Shown here: piece after piece, positions 8,979-18,643 of the stretch
Numbering within the stretch: position 1 is the first letter of the stretch
How the letters are laid out: each line of letters begins with the position of its first letter
Made by a program: the position numbers and the translations under genes
The notes under the pieces: model-generated
Seen by the model: the letters and a program-made list of their open reading frames with translations, nothing else
The model's database searches: none
What the model was told of the DNA's origin: nothing
DNA from: Lacibacter sp. H375
GTDB taxonomy: Bacteria; Bacteroidota; Bacteroidia; Chitinophagales; Chitinophagaceae
Direction: 5' to 3'
DNA: 64,000 nt
Assembly (NCBI RefSeq): GCF_037892425.1
Contig: NZ_JBBKTT010000001.1
Span: 1,736,001 to 1,800,000, forward strand

Positions 8979-9002
8979 GTTTCTTCAGGTTCAAGTACAG
9001 AT
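8979..9002 (-). promoter_or_regulatory. Upstream element of the fasciclin gene
   Basis: ATCTGTAC (9002..8995, minus strand) followed by the 11-mer CCTGAAGAAAC (8989..8979). The same 11-mer occurs before the haloperoxidase-like gene (10569..10559). The distance to the start codon differs (74 versus 31 bases), so a common promoter is only a possibility. Confidence 0.3.
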
Positions 9003-9052
9003 ACGGAGATGCAGTAATTATGGATTTTAGAACAAAACATTTTTTACAGAAA

Positions 9053-9076
9053 AAGCCCCCGACAGATCGGAGGCTT
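9053..9076 (-). terminator. Terminator of the haloperoxidase-like gene
   Basis: Nine-base arms AAGCCCCCG / CGGAGGCTT (one mismatch) around a 6-base loop. Minus-strand reading continues GCTTTTTC, as expected for transcripts ending after the stop at 9161. Confidence 0.7.
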
Positions 9077-9160
9077 GTTTAATTGTACATTTATTCAGGG
9101 CTTTTCCTTGCTGCTGTTTAAACAAAGTGGACATGAGCAGAAAAGATGCAAAACATTTCT

Positions 9161-10528
9161 TTACTCTTTCAAAAATTTTATTGTGCTCAAAATATTCTGC
9201 GACACTTTGGTGCCCTGTACGATGCTTCTTTCGCAGGTAAGTCGATAGTGTAAACCGCCATATATCCTGCTGTTGGCAATATCTAAACCCATTTGGGTAA
9301 ATGAGCTGTAACTGCGTGGTGGATAATTAAGATAATCGTAGGTGTGCAGTGTAATGGGAAATTTTTCTCCAAACACATTACTCATCATGGTTAATGCGCC
9401 ACCTGTTATTGTAGCATGACCCGAAGGAAACTCGGGATGATTAGGAGTTGGAATATATGTATTCCACACAGGATTGATGTATGACCTTATATATGTTATC
9501 GGGCGCATAACATTGAAGATATATTTATTCACAAACAGTACAATCGTAGCATCATGCTGACCTAAACCAACCTTGGCATAGGCAAGAGCTGCCATATCCA
9601 GTTTAAATTGTGCAATGTTAAGTGCCTGAACAAATGCAGCCACATAAGTTCCGCCGGCGCCATAGCCGGGATTATCTTTAAAATAATCTGCCGATGCTTT
9701 TTGCTCATTTGTTAATGTAAGAGAAATATCATACACCTCCTTCACCATTGCGTAGTAAGCAGAAGTGGGGTCTGTTGAAAAGGTCGGCAACGGCGTAAGA
9801 GCAGTGCCGTTTGCTGAACCCGGCACAAGCAGCCTGCGTTGATATGCATAAGGATTTACGGCGGGTGTTGGTGATGTAGGCACCCAAAGTCCAACACCAA
9901 CAGGTGGTACATATGGCGGGTTTACATTTGCTGAACCATCAGTTGCTGCCCATGCAAAAATTCTTGTTGCCACTTCTTTTCCAAATGCAATGGAACGTTG
10001 AAGTGTTGCATCATTTACTTCTGCAGCGTAACTGGCCTGCAAACTGCTTTCAAGATTATTCATCGCAGTTTTGTTGGCTGCTGCTGTAGTGGGGAAAAGC
10101 CTGCGGCTCATTTCAGCCAATGCAGCATTGGCACTTGCTGCCCAATGATAAGCTTTGCCGGGTTCTGTTTTTGGCATTGCCGGAAAATCAGTGAGTTGAT
10201 GTTCGAGCGATTGATAAGCGGGCATGCCATTTACGACTGCTTCATACGCTGCAATACCGCTGTAAGCCATGGCCCGATCAGTAGACTGTGTGCCTGTACC
10301 TGCCGGCAGTGGAAGTCGAAACATATCCAGTTGCATGTTTAGCCAACGGATAATTACATCAGAAGAGAATGTTTTGGCTTGCTGCAGATGTCCGTTCACG
10401 CCGGCCTTGTTTGCTATTGCAGCATTGTTTTCTTGTGTGAGATCTTCACTTACTTCTTTCTGGCAGGAGAAATTTGCGAAGGAAAGAAACAAGAACAGAA
10501 AAAAGGCCCCTTGAAGTTTTTTGCTCAT
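9161..10528 (-). CDS. Vanadium-dependent haloperoxidase / PAP2-type phosphatase lipoprotein
   Basis: 455 residues with a lipoprotein signal (SFANFSCQKE, Cys22). The C-terminal half shows the full vanadate/phosphate-binding triad of the PAP2-haloperoxidase fold: KYIFNVMRP (K-x6-RP), PSGHATITGG, and SRIYGGLHYR (the His that binds vanadate or becomes phosphorylated). Members oxidise halides with H2O2 or act as acid phosphatases; the sequence alone does not decide. Export and lipid anchoring place it in the periplasm or outer membrane. It is a single gene, divergent from the PAS-LuxR regulator, which could control it. Confidence 0.85.
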   Translation of the reverse strand: MSKKLQGAFFLFLFLSFANFSCQKEVSEDLTQENNAAIANKAGVNGHLQQAKTFSSDVIIRWLNMQLDMFRLPLPAGTGTQSTDRAMAYSGIAAYEAVVNGMPAYQSLEHQLTDFPAMPKTEPGKAYHWAASANAALAEMSRRLFPTTAAANKTAMNNLESSLQASYAAEVNDATLQRSIAFGKEVATRIFAWAATDGSANVNPPYVPPVGVGLWVPTSPTPAVNPYAYQRRLLVPGSANGTALTPLPTFSTDPTSAYYAMVKEVYDISLTLTNEQKASADYFKDNPGYGAGGTYVAAFVQALNIAQFKLDMAALAYAKVGLGQHDATIVLFVNKYIFNVMRPITYIRSYINPVWNTYIPTPNHPEFPSGHATITGGALTMMSNVFGEKFPITLHTYDYLNYPPRSYSSFTQMGLDIANSRIYGGLHYRLTCERSIVQGTKVSQNILSTIKFLKE

Positions 10529-10845
10529 AGATTTAAGTTTAATGGTGATGACGAATGAGTTTCTTCAGGATTACGGGTATAAAATCCAGTTAAGCAGTTT
10601 TAGAAAGCAGCTCGTGAAAGTTACTTCAGCATAAAGGAAAGGGATTGCAGATTGGCAGGGAAGTAAGTAAAGTTTTATCGTTAACAGCACATAAATGTAG
10701 TGTTGATAAAAGCTATAAAAAATACCGATTTATAGGTAGTTTTGTCTTTTACACCTGTTTACTCCATTCCCCCTGATCACCTCCAATACGCTGTGAAAGA
10801 AAAGGATAACCCGACTCGTTTCAATCATACTTCAAAAAGTTACTT
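10529..10845. other. Divergent promoter region, haloperoxidase-like / PAS-LuxR
   Basis: Holds the promoters of two divergent genes. GTTTCTTCAGG at 10559..10569 is the element shared with the fasciclin leader. TAGTTTTG at 10737..10744 (plus strand) is a perfect TAnnTTTG, about 100 bases before the regulator start, but no good -33 TTTG is seen at the right distance. No small gene or RNA structure is evident. Confidence 0.5.
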
Positions 10846-11613
10846 ATGAAACAGGAGCCTTTTGATCAAGAGTTTAACAGGATATTCAAGTGGCTTGGTA
10901 ATGATTCATCACCCAGTCAGTTGAAATTTGAACTCGATCTGTATAAAAAGCTTTGGAATTTTTTTCTGATAGGCGATTCGTATTATTTTATTATCAATCA
11001 TCACACGTTGCAGTTTGAGTTTGTAAGTAACGAAGTAGAAACGGTGATGGGTTATCTGCCTTCTGAATTTGATATTCCATTTATGAACGACAAACTTCAT
11101 CCCGATGATCGCTCGTGGTTTTTAGCGATTGGAGCATGTATTGTTGATTTCTTTTCACAACTCCCGGTAGATAAAATCACAAAATATAAAGTGAGATATG
11201 ATATACGCTTCAAAAAAAGGAATGGTGAGTTTGCAAGAATACTTTACCAGGGCATTTTGCTCGAGCATGATGCTTCCGGAAAGTTCTTGAGAACTCTTAG
11301 TGTACATAGTGATATCACCTATCTGAAACTGGAAGGACACCCTGTCTTATCATTTATTGGTATAGATGGCGAGCCGTCTTATTTAGATGTTATTTCAAAT
11401 AATAAATTTGTTGAAAGTAAAGAAGAGTTTACGAAGCGTGAAAAACAGGTGTTAAAATTATTGATCGAAGGGAGACCAAGTAAGGAGATCAGCGGGTTAC
11501 TGAAGATCAGTAAGCAAACAGTGGATACACATCGGAAAAATATGCTTCACAAAAAGCATTTGAATAATACAGGTGAGTTGATCGGAAAGGCAATCAGAAG
11601 TGGTTGGATATGA
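10846..11613 (+). CDS. PAS-domain LuxR-type transcriptional regulator
   Basis: 255 residues, cytoplasmic. N-terminal PAS_3-like domain (about 40-160; features FEFVSNEVETVMGYLPSEF, HPDDRSWF, KKRNGEFARILYQG, SDITYLK), then a LuxR helix-turn-helix at about 195-255 (FTKREKQVLKLLIEGRPSKE, TVDTHRKNMLHK). It probably senses a small ligand or redox signal and binds DNA as a dimer. There is no receiver domain. Stand-alone gene; divergent from the haloperoxidase-like gene, a common layout for a local regulator. Confidence 0.85.
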   Translation: MKQEPFDQEFNRIFKWLGNDSSPSQLKFELDLYKKLWNFFLIGDSYYFIINHHTLQFEFVSNEVETVMGYLPSEFDIPFMNDKLHPDDRSWFLAIGACIVDFFSQLPVDKITKYKVRYDIRFKKRNGEFARILYQGILLEHDASGKFLRTLSVHSDITYLKLEGHPVLSFIGIDGEPSYLDVISNNKFVESKEEFTKREKQVLKLLIEGRPSKEISGLLKISKQTVDTHRKNMLHKKHLNNTGELIGKAIRSGWI

Positions 11614-11615
11614 AA

Positions 11616-11640
11616 AACCCTCACTTGAAAAGTGAGGGTT
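11616..11640. terminator. Bidirectional terminator between PAS-LuxR and metH
   Basis: Perfect 11-bp stem AACCCTCACTT / AAGTGAGGGTT with a 3-base loop, placed 2 bases after the regulator stop and 18 bases after the metH stop on the other strand. Confidence 0.75.
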
Positions 11641-11658
11641 GGTACAATTATTTTTTCA

Positions 11659-14382
11659 TCATTCTAAAATCGGTCGTAACCATCTGTTCATTTCTTCCAG
11701 ACTCATGCCTTTACGTTTTGTATAATCATTCAGCTGATCTTTTTCAATTTTACCTACACCAAAGTATTTCGATTCCGGATGTGCAAAATACCAACCACAA
11801 ACAGATGAAGCGGGATACATCGCCAATGATTCAGTTAAATGAATACCGGTTGCTTCTTCGCCACCAAGCAGTGAAAATAATTTATACTTCTCTGTATGAT
11901 CGGGACAGGCCGGATAACCCGGTGCAGGACGAATACCGAGGTATTGTTCTTTGATGAGATCTTCATTGCTCAAAGTTTCATCTTTTGCATAACCCCAGAA
12001 TTCTTTCCGTGTACGTTGATGCAACACTTCAGCAAATGCTTCAGCCAAACGATCAGCCAATGCCTGCAGCATGATCTTGTTATAATCATCATGTGCTGCT
12101 TCAAAACGTTTGATGTGTTCTTCAATACCGTGAATGGTAACTGAAAATGCTCCGATGTGATCCTGAGCTTTTGTTTCAGCAGGCGCAATAAAATCAGCTA
12201 AGGAGATATTCGGTTGGCCCTCTGTTTTCTTGATCTGCTGACGAAGGAATTGAAGATGCAGTACTTCATCCGGTCCTGCCTGTTCATGTAATACAGCAAC
12301 AGAATCTTTTCCATCACTATTTGCCGGCCAGAAACCAATGGTTCCTTTTGCAGTTAACCATTTTTCTGCAACGATCTTATCCAGTAACGCATTTGCATCA
12401 TTGTAAAGTTTGGTTGCCTCAACACCTACAATGCTGTCGCTTAAGATAGCCGGGAATTTGCCATGCAGTTCCCAGGCAATAAAGAATGGTTGCCAGTCGA
12501 TATAATTCCTGATCTCTTCAAGATCATATGCATCGAATTGTTTTGCTCCGGTGAATGTTGGTGCAACCGGAGTGAAGCCAGCCCAATCAATTTTTACTTT
12601 GTTGTTCTGCGCTTCTTCAAAACGTAAGAATTGTTTTACTACTTTCTTATTATTGAAATCATCACGGAGTTTTTCATACTCAGCTTGTATGCCTTGCAGG
12701 AAAGCTGGCTTCTGTTCAGGACTTAATAAGTTGCCTGCAACAGTCACACTACGACTTGCATCCAACACATGAATCACACCTTCTTCGTACTGCGGATTAA
12801 TTTTTACTGCTGTGTGCATGCGTGAAGTAGTTGCACCACCAATCAACAGTGGTTGCTTCATGCCTCTGCGTTTCATTTCATGTGCCACATGCACCATTTC
12901 ATCAAGCGAAGGAGTGATCAATCCACTCAAGCCAATAATATCTACATTTTCTTTTTGTGCTGTATCTAAAATTTTATCGGTTGCCACCATTACACCCAGG
13001 TCAATTACATCATAACCATTACAACCTAAGACCACACCCACAATGTTCTTTCCAATATCATGTACGTCACCTTTTACGGTAGCCAATAAAATTTTTGCAG
13101 CACCTGCACTTTCTTCATTCACTGTACCTGCTGCAAGATGTGCCTGTTTACGATCTTCTTTTTCCTGTTCAATATATGGCGTAAGAATGGCCACGCTCTT
13201 CTTCATCACCCTTGCACTCTTTACCACCTGTGGCAAAAACATTTTACCTGCACCAAACAAATCGCCCACTACATCCATACCTGCCATGAGTGGTCCTTCA
13301 ATCACTTCAAGCGGCGCACTGTATTTCTGTCTTGCTTCTTCCGTATCAATATCAATATAATCGGTGATGCCATTTACCAACGAATGTTTCAAACGTTCTT
13401 CAACTGAACTGTTGCGCCATGCTTCATCTTTTACAATTTCTTTTCCTTTTGCTTTTACAGTTTCTGCAAAGTTGATGAGCTTTTCGGTGGCTTCGTTGTT
13501 ATCGTTGTTGCGGTTGAGAATTACATCTTCACACAGGTTTCGAAGGTTTGGCTCAATTTCATCATACACCACCAACTGACCTGCATTCACAATACCCATA
13601 TCCATACCTGCTTTGATGGCATAGTAGAGAAACACACTGTGCATGGCTTCACGTACATGTTCATTACCACGGAAGGAGAACGAAAGATTACTTACACCGC
13701 CACTTACTTTCGTGAGCGGCATCAGTTCTTTTATTTCTTTTGTTGCTTCAATAAAATCAACACCATAGTTGTTATGTTCTTCCAAACCTGTTGCAATGGC
13801 AAAAATGTTTGGATCGAAGATGATATCCTGTGGTGCAAAGCCAACCTGCTCCGTTAATATTTTATAAGCACGATGACAGATCTCTACTTTGCGTTGTTTA
13901 GTATCGGCTTGTCCTTTTTCATCAAAGGCCATCACAATAACTGATGCACCATACATGCGACAGATGCGTGCCTGCTCAATAAATTTCTCTTCTCCTTCTT
14001 TCATGGAGATAGAGTTCACAATACTTTTTCCCTGCACGCATTTCAAACCTGCTTCAATGATCTCAAATTTTGAGGAGTCGATCATCACCGGAATCTTAGC
14101 AATGTCCGGTTCGCTTTGCATGAGGTTGATAAACGTAGTCATGGCTTGTACACCATCCAGCAATGCATCATCCATGTTCACATCAATGATCTGTGCACCG
14201 TTCTCTACCTGTTGGCGTGCAATGCTCAATGCTTCTTCGTATTTGTTTTCACGGATCAGGCGTGCAAACTTTTTACTACCGGTTACATTGGTACGTTCAC
14301 CAACGTTCAAAAAGTTGGTTTCTGGCCGAACGACCAATGGTTCTAATCCTGAAAAACGACTATATGGTTTAATAACGCTCAT
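11659..14382 (-). CDS. metH: Methionine synthase, folate/B12/activation part
   Basis: 907 residues carrying three of the four MetH modules: pterin-binding domain (about 1-300; [27 protein letters not shown]), cobalamin domain (about 320-560; DVHDIGKN with the Co-ligating His, later LLIGGATTS) and the reactivation domain (about 580-907; [15 protein letters not shown] binds S-adenosylmethionine). It transfers the methyl of 5-methyl-tetrahydrofolate through cob(I)alamin to homocysteine. The homocysteine/zinc module is a separate gene 22 bases upstream, so the two products must assemble. Single-chain MetH of E. coli is about 1230 residues; the two pieces add up to 1238. Confidence 0.95.
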   Translation of the reverse strand: MSVIKPYSRFSGLEPLVVRPETNFLNVGERTNVTGSKKFARLIRENKYEEALSIARQQVENGAQIIDVNMDDALLDGVQAMTTFINLMQSEPDIAKIPVMIDSSKFEIIEAGLKCVQGKSIVNSISMKEGEEKFIEQARICRMYGASVIVMAFDEKGQADTKQRKVEICHRAYKILTEQVGFAPQDIIFDPNIFAIATGLEEHNNYGVDFIEATKEIKELMPLTKVSGGVSNLSFSFRGNEHVREAMHSVFLYYAIKAGMDMGIVNAGQLVVYDEIEPNLRNLCEDVILNRNNDNNEATEKLINFAETVKAKGKEIVKDEAWRNSSVEERLKHSLVNGITDYIDIDTEEARQKYSAPLEVIEGPLMAGMDVVGDLFGAGKMFLPQVVKSARVMKKSVAILTPYIEQEKEDRKQAHLAAGTVNEESAGAAKILLATVKGDVHDIGKNIVGVVLGCNGYDVIDLGVMVATDKILDTAQKENVDIIGLSGLITPSLDEMVHVAHEMKRRGMKQPLLIGGATTSRMHTAVKINPQYEEGVIHVLDASRSVTVAGNLLSPEQKPAFLQGIQAEYEKLRDDFNNKKVVKQFLRFEEAQNNKVKIDWAGFTPVAPTFTGAKQFDAYDLEEIRNYIDWQPFFIAWELHGKFPAILSDSIVGVEATKLYNDANALLDKIVAEKWLTAKGTIGFWPANSDGKDSVAVLHEQAGPDEVLHLQFLRQQIKKTEGQPNISLADFIAPAETKAQDHIGAFSVTIHGIEEHIKRFEAAHDDYNKIMLQALADRLAEAFAEVLHQRTRKEFWGYAKDETLSNEDLIKEQYLGIRPAPGYPACPDHTEKYKLFSLLGGEEATGIHLTESLAMYPASSVCGWYFAHPESKYFGVGKIEKDQLNDYTKRKGMSLEEMNRWLRPILE

Positions 14383-14404
14383 AATTTCTTTGTTGTTAAC
14401 TCAA

Positions 14405-15400
14405 TCAAAACGTTTCTTCCACAACCGGCAATTCTCTCGGTTGTAATTTCTTCACATGATCTGCAATATGTTTGATATGATCAGGCGTGGTACCGCAGCA
14501 TCCGCCAACAATATTCACCCAGCCTTCTTTAGCCCATTCTTCTAAGTAATGACCGGTATCTGAAGGTTCTTCGTCATACTCACCCATAGCATTTGGCAAA
14601 CCGGCATTAGGATAAGCAGATACATAGCAGGAAGCGATCTGAGAAAGCTCTTCAATATGCGGACGCATTTCATGCGCACCTAATGCACAGTTCAACCCAA
14701 CACTTAATGGATTTGCATGCATAACTGAAATGTAAAAAGCCTCAAGTGTTTGTCCGCTCAAGGTTCTTCCACTGGCATCAGTGATAGTACCACTGATCAT
14801 GATCGGCAACTCTGGCTTGTTGGTATCATGAAAATATTTTTTGATAGCGAAGATGGCTGCTTTGGCATTGAGGGTATCGAAAATAGTTTCGATCAACAAT
14901 ACATCTACACCACCATCCACCAAACCTTTGATCTGTTCGTAATAGGCAGCCACCACTTCATCAAATGTAACAGCACGGTAACCCGGGTTGTTTACGTCGG
15001 GTGATAGAGATAATGTTTTATTTAAAGGACCGATTGCACCGGCAACAAACGCTGTCTTGCCCGATTGCTGAATTGCTTCTCTTGCACATTTTGCAGAAGC
15101 AACATTTAACTCATAAGCCAACGATTGCATATCGTAATCGGCTTGTGCGATACTTGTGCTGCTGAATGTATTGGTTTCAATAATATCGGCACCTGCATCT
15201 AAATATTGTTTGTGAATACCGGTAATGATCTGCGGTTGTGTAATGCTCAACAGATCGTTATTGCCTTTTACATCGCAATGCCAATCTTTGAAACGCTCGC
15301 CTCTATAATCAGCTTCTTCAAGTTTATGCCGCTGGATCATGGTGCCCATTGCGCCATCAATAACGAGGATTCTTTTTTCGAGTTCTTTTCTGATGTCCAT
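14405..15400 (-). CDS. metH: Methionine synthase, homocysteine-binding part
   Basis: 331 residues, the Zn-dependent homocysteine S-methyltransferase barrel. Starts with the typical [15 protein letters not shown]; the Zn ligands are the Cys in VGLNCALG and the Cys pair in [12 protein letters not shown]. It is the N-terminal quarter of classical MetH, here a separate chain. Co-transcribed with the folate/B12 part (22-base gap). An alternative reading as a stand-alone betaine- or SMM-methyltransferase is unlikely given the neighbour. A structured leader lies directly upstream (15405..15494). Confidence 0.93.
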   Translation of the reverse strand: MDIRKELEKRILVIDGAMGTMIQRHKLEEADYRGERFKDWHCDVKGNNDLLSITQPQIITGIHKQYLDAGADIIETNTFSSTSIAQADYDMQSLAYELNVASAKCAREAIQQSGKTAFVAGAIGPLNKTLSLSPDVNNPGYRAVTFDEVVAAYYEQIKGLVDGGVDVLLIETIFDTLNAKAAIFAIKKYFHDTNKPELPIMISGTITDASGRTLSGQTLEAFYISVMHANPLSVGLNCALGAHEMRPHIEELSQIASCYVSAYPNAGLPNAMGEYDEEPSDTGHYLEEWAKEGWVNIVGGCCGTTPDHIKHIADHVKKLQPRELPVVEETF

Positions 15401-15404
15401 AGTT

Positions 15405-15494
15405 TATCATTTTAACTGCCCGAACTGAGTGTTCAATAAGGCAGATGAATAATAGCACCAGGCGTACAAGAGTGCGACGCAACAGAAGATGATA
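15405..15494 (-). promoter_or_regulatory. Possible structured 5' leader of metH
   Basis: On the minus strand TATCATCTT (15494..15486) can pair with AAAATGATA (15413..15405), 4 bases before the start codon. Inside, CTGCC and GGCAG enclose GAAC-ACTCA-GTTC, and GGTGCTA occurs. The closing helix and GGTGCTA recall S-box (SAM-I) leaders, but the GGCAACC core is missing and the element is too short. I call it only a candidate structured leader. Further upstream ATAAACGT (15527..15534) and ACGTTTAT (15563..15570) form another inverted repeat. Confidence 0.3.
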
Positions 15495-15672
15495 GCAGCA
15501 TAAAAGCTGGCTACATAATTTAAACTATAAACGTTTCGGAAAACCGGGTGAGAGTTTTATTGACGTTTATTAGTTCCGTTTGGCCGAACAATAAACAAAT
15601 CCGCCTGAATGAAGTGCAAATGTAAATGAAAAACACGCACCAACAAGGGGTTTGGGCTTTTGGGCGAAGAGG

Positions 15673-16056
15673 TTAGTTTTTTACAAAATAGAGCTGATCG
15701 TCTTGTGAAGGGCTGTCGTCTTTGAGTTTGATGCCGGAATTCGTGAATTCGGTTTTGAGCCAGTCGCCATTGAGGTCGCTCATGGCGGGGTTGCTGAAGT
15801 TGATATTGATTCTTGTACCTGTTTGACTCCAGGTACCCGTGATGGTGGTTGAACTGCCATGCGCCATCAACGTGCCGCCATCGAGAAACATAAAATAGTA
15901 ATTGGTATAATTAGATGTTTTATCCTGCTGATCCCAAAAATAACTGATCCGCCAGGTGCCGTCTTTAATGTCAACAGAGGGTTGGTCGGTTGTGCCTGAT
16001 TTCTTGCAAGAAGTAATGCTGATGAACAGTAAAATGTATAGAAAAGTGTTTCGCAT
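15673..16056 (-). CDS. Lipocalin-like small lipoprotein (unknown function)
   Basis: 127 residues with lipoprotein signal FISITSCKK (Cys17). The mature part (DGTWRISYFWDQQDKT, MFLDGGTLMAHGSST, ITGTWSQTGTRININF) has the pattern of small beta-barrel 'lipocalin-like/heat-shock-HslJ-like' lipoproteins that are numerous in Bacteroidota. No catalytic residues. It is 42 bases downstream of the DUF5777 gene and may be the last gene of that operon, though the spacing is looser than within it. Confidence 0.65.
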   Translation of the reverse strand: MRNTFLYILLFISITSCKKSGTTDQPSVDIKDGTWRISYFWDQQDKTSNYTNYYFMFLDGGTLMAHGSSTTITGTWSQTGTRININFSNPAMSDLNGDWLKTEFTNSGIKLKDDSPSQDDQLYFVKN

Positions 16057-16098
16057 GCGACAATGAAGTTCAGCAATGAGCAGCTACCTGCCAAATGC

Positions 16099-17007
16099 TT
16101 ATGCTGTTTTAACCTTTTTTTTCTTTTGTAAGTTGAACATCCTTGAAATGTTGAAACCAAAGAGGATGTTGCCTTTACCCCAACTGCCAGCGGTTTCGCT
16201 GATGAATGTTCGCTCCGTCATGCCACGTGAATTGGTGAAATGGAGTTGAAACACATGGCCGGCAGTTTCAATATCGAAACCAATGGAAAAAGAGTTGGTA
16301 GTGCCATCGAAACGGGAACCCGGCAACAGGTAATAATATTCAGCATTCACCGATACCATTTTGCTGATACGCTGACGACCGCCAATGCCCAACGCCAGAA
16401 TATCATTTGGATCGCTGGCCTTGGGTACAAGATTGTAATGCACCATGGTTGGCATCAGTTGAATGGCCGTTCCTTCAGAAAACTTACGGGCAATGATGAG
16501 TTGATGGGCATATTGCAGACGTGATGAAAACAGATTCTCTCTTGTTGGGTCCTGCCATTTCAACGTCGTAAGCATAATGGATGATGCGATAGCTGCACTG
16601 ATCGGCATATTCCGTTCGCCTTTACTTTGCCGGAGAAAGCGATACTTGCCGAATGCATCGTATTGTTTTTGATAGGTGCTTCTTCCAACCCCGAGCATAA
16701 GATTGGGTGTTAAACCAAAATCAAAACTCATACGCATGCTGGCGTTATCTAGTCCAAACAATTCATAAAAGCCACCATTGAGTGTACCGAAGCGGTGAGC
16801 AATACGAAAATCCATATAACCCTTTGGTGTAATTTCAATGGTATGACTGTTGATGATACGAGTTGATTGAAAGGTATTGGTTATGTATTGCGTTTTAGGT
16901 TTTTCTTTTTCTTCTTCGAGTTCTTTGTTGAGATCGATCTCTTGCGCTGTAAGAAAATAACTACTGATAAGCATTATCAACAACAACGTATATTTTTTAT
17001 CAAGCAT
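16099..17007 (-). CDS. DUF5777-type outer-membrane beta-barrel protein
   Basis: 302 residues with a signal peptide (ends YFLTAQE). The charged linker DLNKELEEEKEKPK is followed by alternating strands (HTIEITPKGYMDFRIAHRFG, GLTPNLMLGVGRS, AEYYYLLPG, HVFQLHFTNSRGMTERTFI). This fits the DUF5777 barrel family of Bacteroidota. It lies 3 bases after the YceI gene and behind a cytochrome c lipoprotein, a combination that suggests an envelope redox or lipid-related complex. No transport substrate can be read. Confidence 0.75.
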   Translation of the reverse strand: MLDKKYTLLLIMLISSYFLTAQEIDLNKELEEEKEKPKTQYITNTFQSTRIINSHTIEITPKGYMDFRIAHRFGTLNGGFYELFGLDNASMRMSFDFGLTPNLMLGVGRSTYQKQYDAFGKYRFLRQSKGERNMPISAAIASSIMLTTLKWQDPTRENLFSSRLQYAHQLIIARKFSEGTAIQLMPTMVHYNLVPKASDPNDILALGIGGRQRISKMVSVNAEYYYLLPGSRFDGTTNSFSIGFDIETAGHVFQLHFTNSRGMTERTFISETAGSWGKGNILFGFNISRMFNLQKKKKVKTA

Positions 17008-17010
17008 GGG

Positions 17011-17577
17011 TTATTTTTTTTTTGGTTGATAGAGTTGGTAATTGCAATTCACCGTCACTTCCACTTTCTCTGCTATTTTTTTTGAGACAATTGTTGGAAC
17101 AGAAATTTTATAATCGACAAGCTTAATTTTGAAGACAGCAGTAGCGGTTACAGTACTACCTTTCACAATGATATTTCCTGCGCTTTTGATCTTATTGCTG
17201 ACACCATGCATGGTGAGTGTGCCTTCAACAGTTACCGGGTAGGTTCCATCTTTTGTAAAATCAACCGTGCTGATGTTGGTGATTATTCCCTTCAGCTCAG
17301 CTTTGGGATAGCGATCTGAATCCATGTAATCTTTTCCATTGAAATGATCCTGCATAGCCGCTTTCCTGAATTGGAAACTTTTAATCAGAACAATGAATTG
17401 AACGCTGCCGGTCTTACGGTTTAAGACAGATGCCACTTCGTTATTGATCGCTTTAATATCTTCCAATGGCGTGGAGGAGAAAAAACTGATCTGCCCATTG
17501 CGGGTCATATAGTTTTCCTGCGCCTGCAATTTCAGAATTAAGAAACAGAGAATAAGTATAAAAGAAATTGTGCGCAT
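17011..17577 (-). CDS. YceI family periplasmic protein
   Basis: 188 residues with signal peptide 1-19 (ends KLQAQE). The YceI lipocalin fold is visible: FFSSTPLEDIKAIN, GSVQFIVLIKSFQF, DRYPKAELKG, GTLTMHGVSNKI and a final EVTVNCNYQLYQP strand. YceI proteins bind isoprenoid or fatty molecules in a barrel in the periplasm; some work with cytochromes. Ten bases separate it from the cytochrome c lipoprotein upstream, 3 from the DUF5777 barrel downstream. Confidence 0.88.
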   Translation of the reverse strand: MRTISFILILCFLILKLQAQENYMTRNGQISFFSSTPLEDIKAINNEVASVLNRKTGSVQFIVLIKSFQFRKAAMQDHFNGKDYMDSDRYPKAELKGIITNISTVDFTKDGTYPVTVEGTLTMHGVSNKIKSAGNIIVKGSTVTATAVFKIKLVDYKISVPTIVSKKIAEKVEVTVNCNYQLYQPKKK

Positions 17578-17587
17578 GTTTTCAGGT

Positions 17588-17944
17588 TTAATTATTCAAC
17601 ATGCCATTTCTGATCCATGTTCTGATTTCAGCAATACGGCACTCCGGAAGTTTGGGAGCAAAATCGGGCATGGCACGGTAACCGGGCGAATGGGTGATTG
17701 CGCCGAGTAGCCGACCATTCATGGCAACTGTACGCACATCTGTATATGTATCAAGCATGATGCCTCCGGGAGCACTTGCACCGGTGTGACAGCCCAGGCA
17801 ATTTGCAGCAATTGTGTTTACTATTTGTACACTGTATTTCACATTGCTGGTATCGCAGGTGTTATTGTACAGCAACTCTTCTTTGTTATAGGTACAGGAA
17901 ACAAGGAGTAATAATGAAAGTGCAACAATAAGAATCGGCTTCAT
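17588..17944 (-). CDS. Cytochrome c lipoprotein (mono-haem)
   Basis: 118 residues with lipoprotein signal LLVSCTYN (Cys17). One haem site CLGCHTG (about 53-57) in the sequence NTIAANCLGCH, followed by APGGIMLDTYTDV and MPDFAPKLPECRIAEIRTWI, typical of the short 'cytochrome c domain with CLGCH' class of Bacteroidota lipoproteins. It probably takes part in electron transfer at the membrane surface. Two bases separate its start from the OB-fold gene stop, so it is tightly operonic. Confidence 0.82.
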   Translation of the reverse strand: MKPILIVALSLLLLVSCTYNKEELLYNNTCDTSNVKYSVQIVNTIAANCLGCHTGASAPGGIMLDTYTDVRTVAMNGRLLGAITHSPGYRAMPDFAPKLPECRIAEIRTWIRNGMLNN

Positions 17945-17946
17945 GT

Positions 17947-18357
17947 TTATTTTTTTATGAGGTAACAGCGAATAAGAATAACATCAGTTGTAAAGCCACT
18001 GCAAACGCCTTTTATTGTAACGGTTTCGCCATCATTTATCGTCGTCTCATTTTCCATGGTACAGTTAATGCCAAATAGCGGATCATTGGTTTGCAACTGT
18101 ACAATTGTTTTTCCTTGCTGGTTTATTGCTGTTGAGCTTACGATGCCTGTTATTTCAAGCACTTTGCCATTGTAGGTTTGTGTTGCCTGGTTCTCATTTT
18201 CTGCAAACTCACGGAAAAGATCAGCTGCGTTTATTCGAACCGCCTCAGCATTTTCAATGCTTTCAGGAGCTTTATTCCATTTTGTATAGATAAAGAATAT
18301 TGCTGCGCCAATCAATACTGCAAACAGAATAAAAACTATGAGCGATCGTTTCTTCAT
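17947..18357 (-). CDS. Membrane-anchored OB-fold protein (tRNA_anti-like)
   Basis: 136 residues from the ATG at 18357; an upstream in-frame ATG at 18423 would add a poor 22-residue tail before the clear anchor MKKRSLIVFILFAVLIGAAI. After the anchor comes an OB-fold (about 45-136): KVLEITGIVSS, KTIVQLQTND, FGINCTMENE, GETVTIKGVCSG, VILIRCYLIKK. This is the 'OB-fold tRNA_anti-like' group seen with YceI and cytochrome genes in Bacteroidota; ligand unknown. First gene of the four-gene operon running to 16099. Confidence 0.7.
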   Translation of the reverse strand: MKKRSLIVFILFAVLIGAAIFFIYTKWNKAPESIENAEAVRINAADLFREFAENENQATQTYNGKVLEITGIVSSTAINQQGKTIVQLQTNDPLFGINCTMENETTINDGETVTIKGVCSGFTTDVILIRCYLIKK

Positions 18358-18643
18358 ACCAAAAGCCGGTTGAGTTACATATATAAAATGGTTAACGGAT
18401 AGTTTTTGAAGCAAGCATTTCACCTAAGCAACAGTCGTCTCCATTGCTATGCTTCACAGGCGAAAGTTCATGAGGTTGCAACCACCAGGCAATATAAAAA
18501 TAACGAAAGGGGTAACTCAACCAGCTTTTAATATCTATCAACCAATTACCAAACTGCTGTATACTAACTATCGTAGCCAGAAGGAATAAGGTTGCCTTTC
18601 TACGAATAATTTTGTAACTTTTATAAAGACTTAAGTCAGGAAT

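Noticed and set aside
15405-15494. SAM-I riboswitch before metH
   Set aside because: The obligatory GGCAACC segment is missing and the distance between closing helix and GGTGCTA is too short; kept only as an unnamed structured leader.
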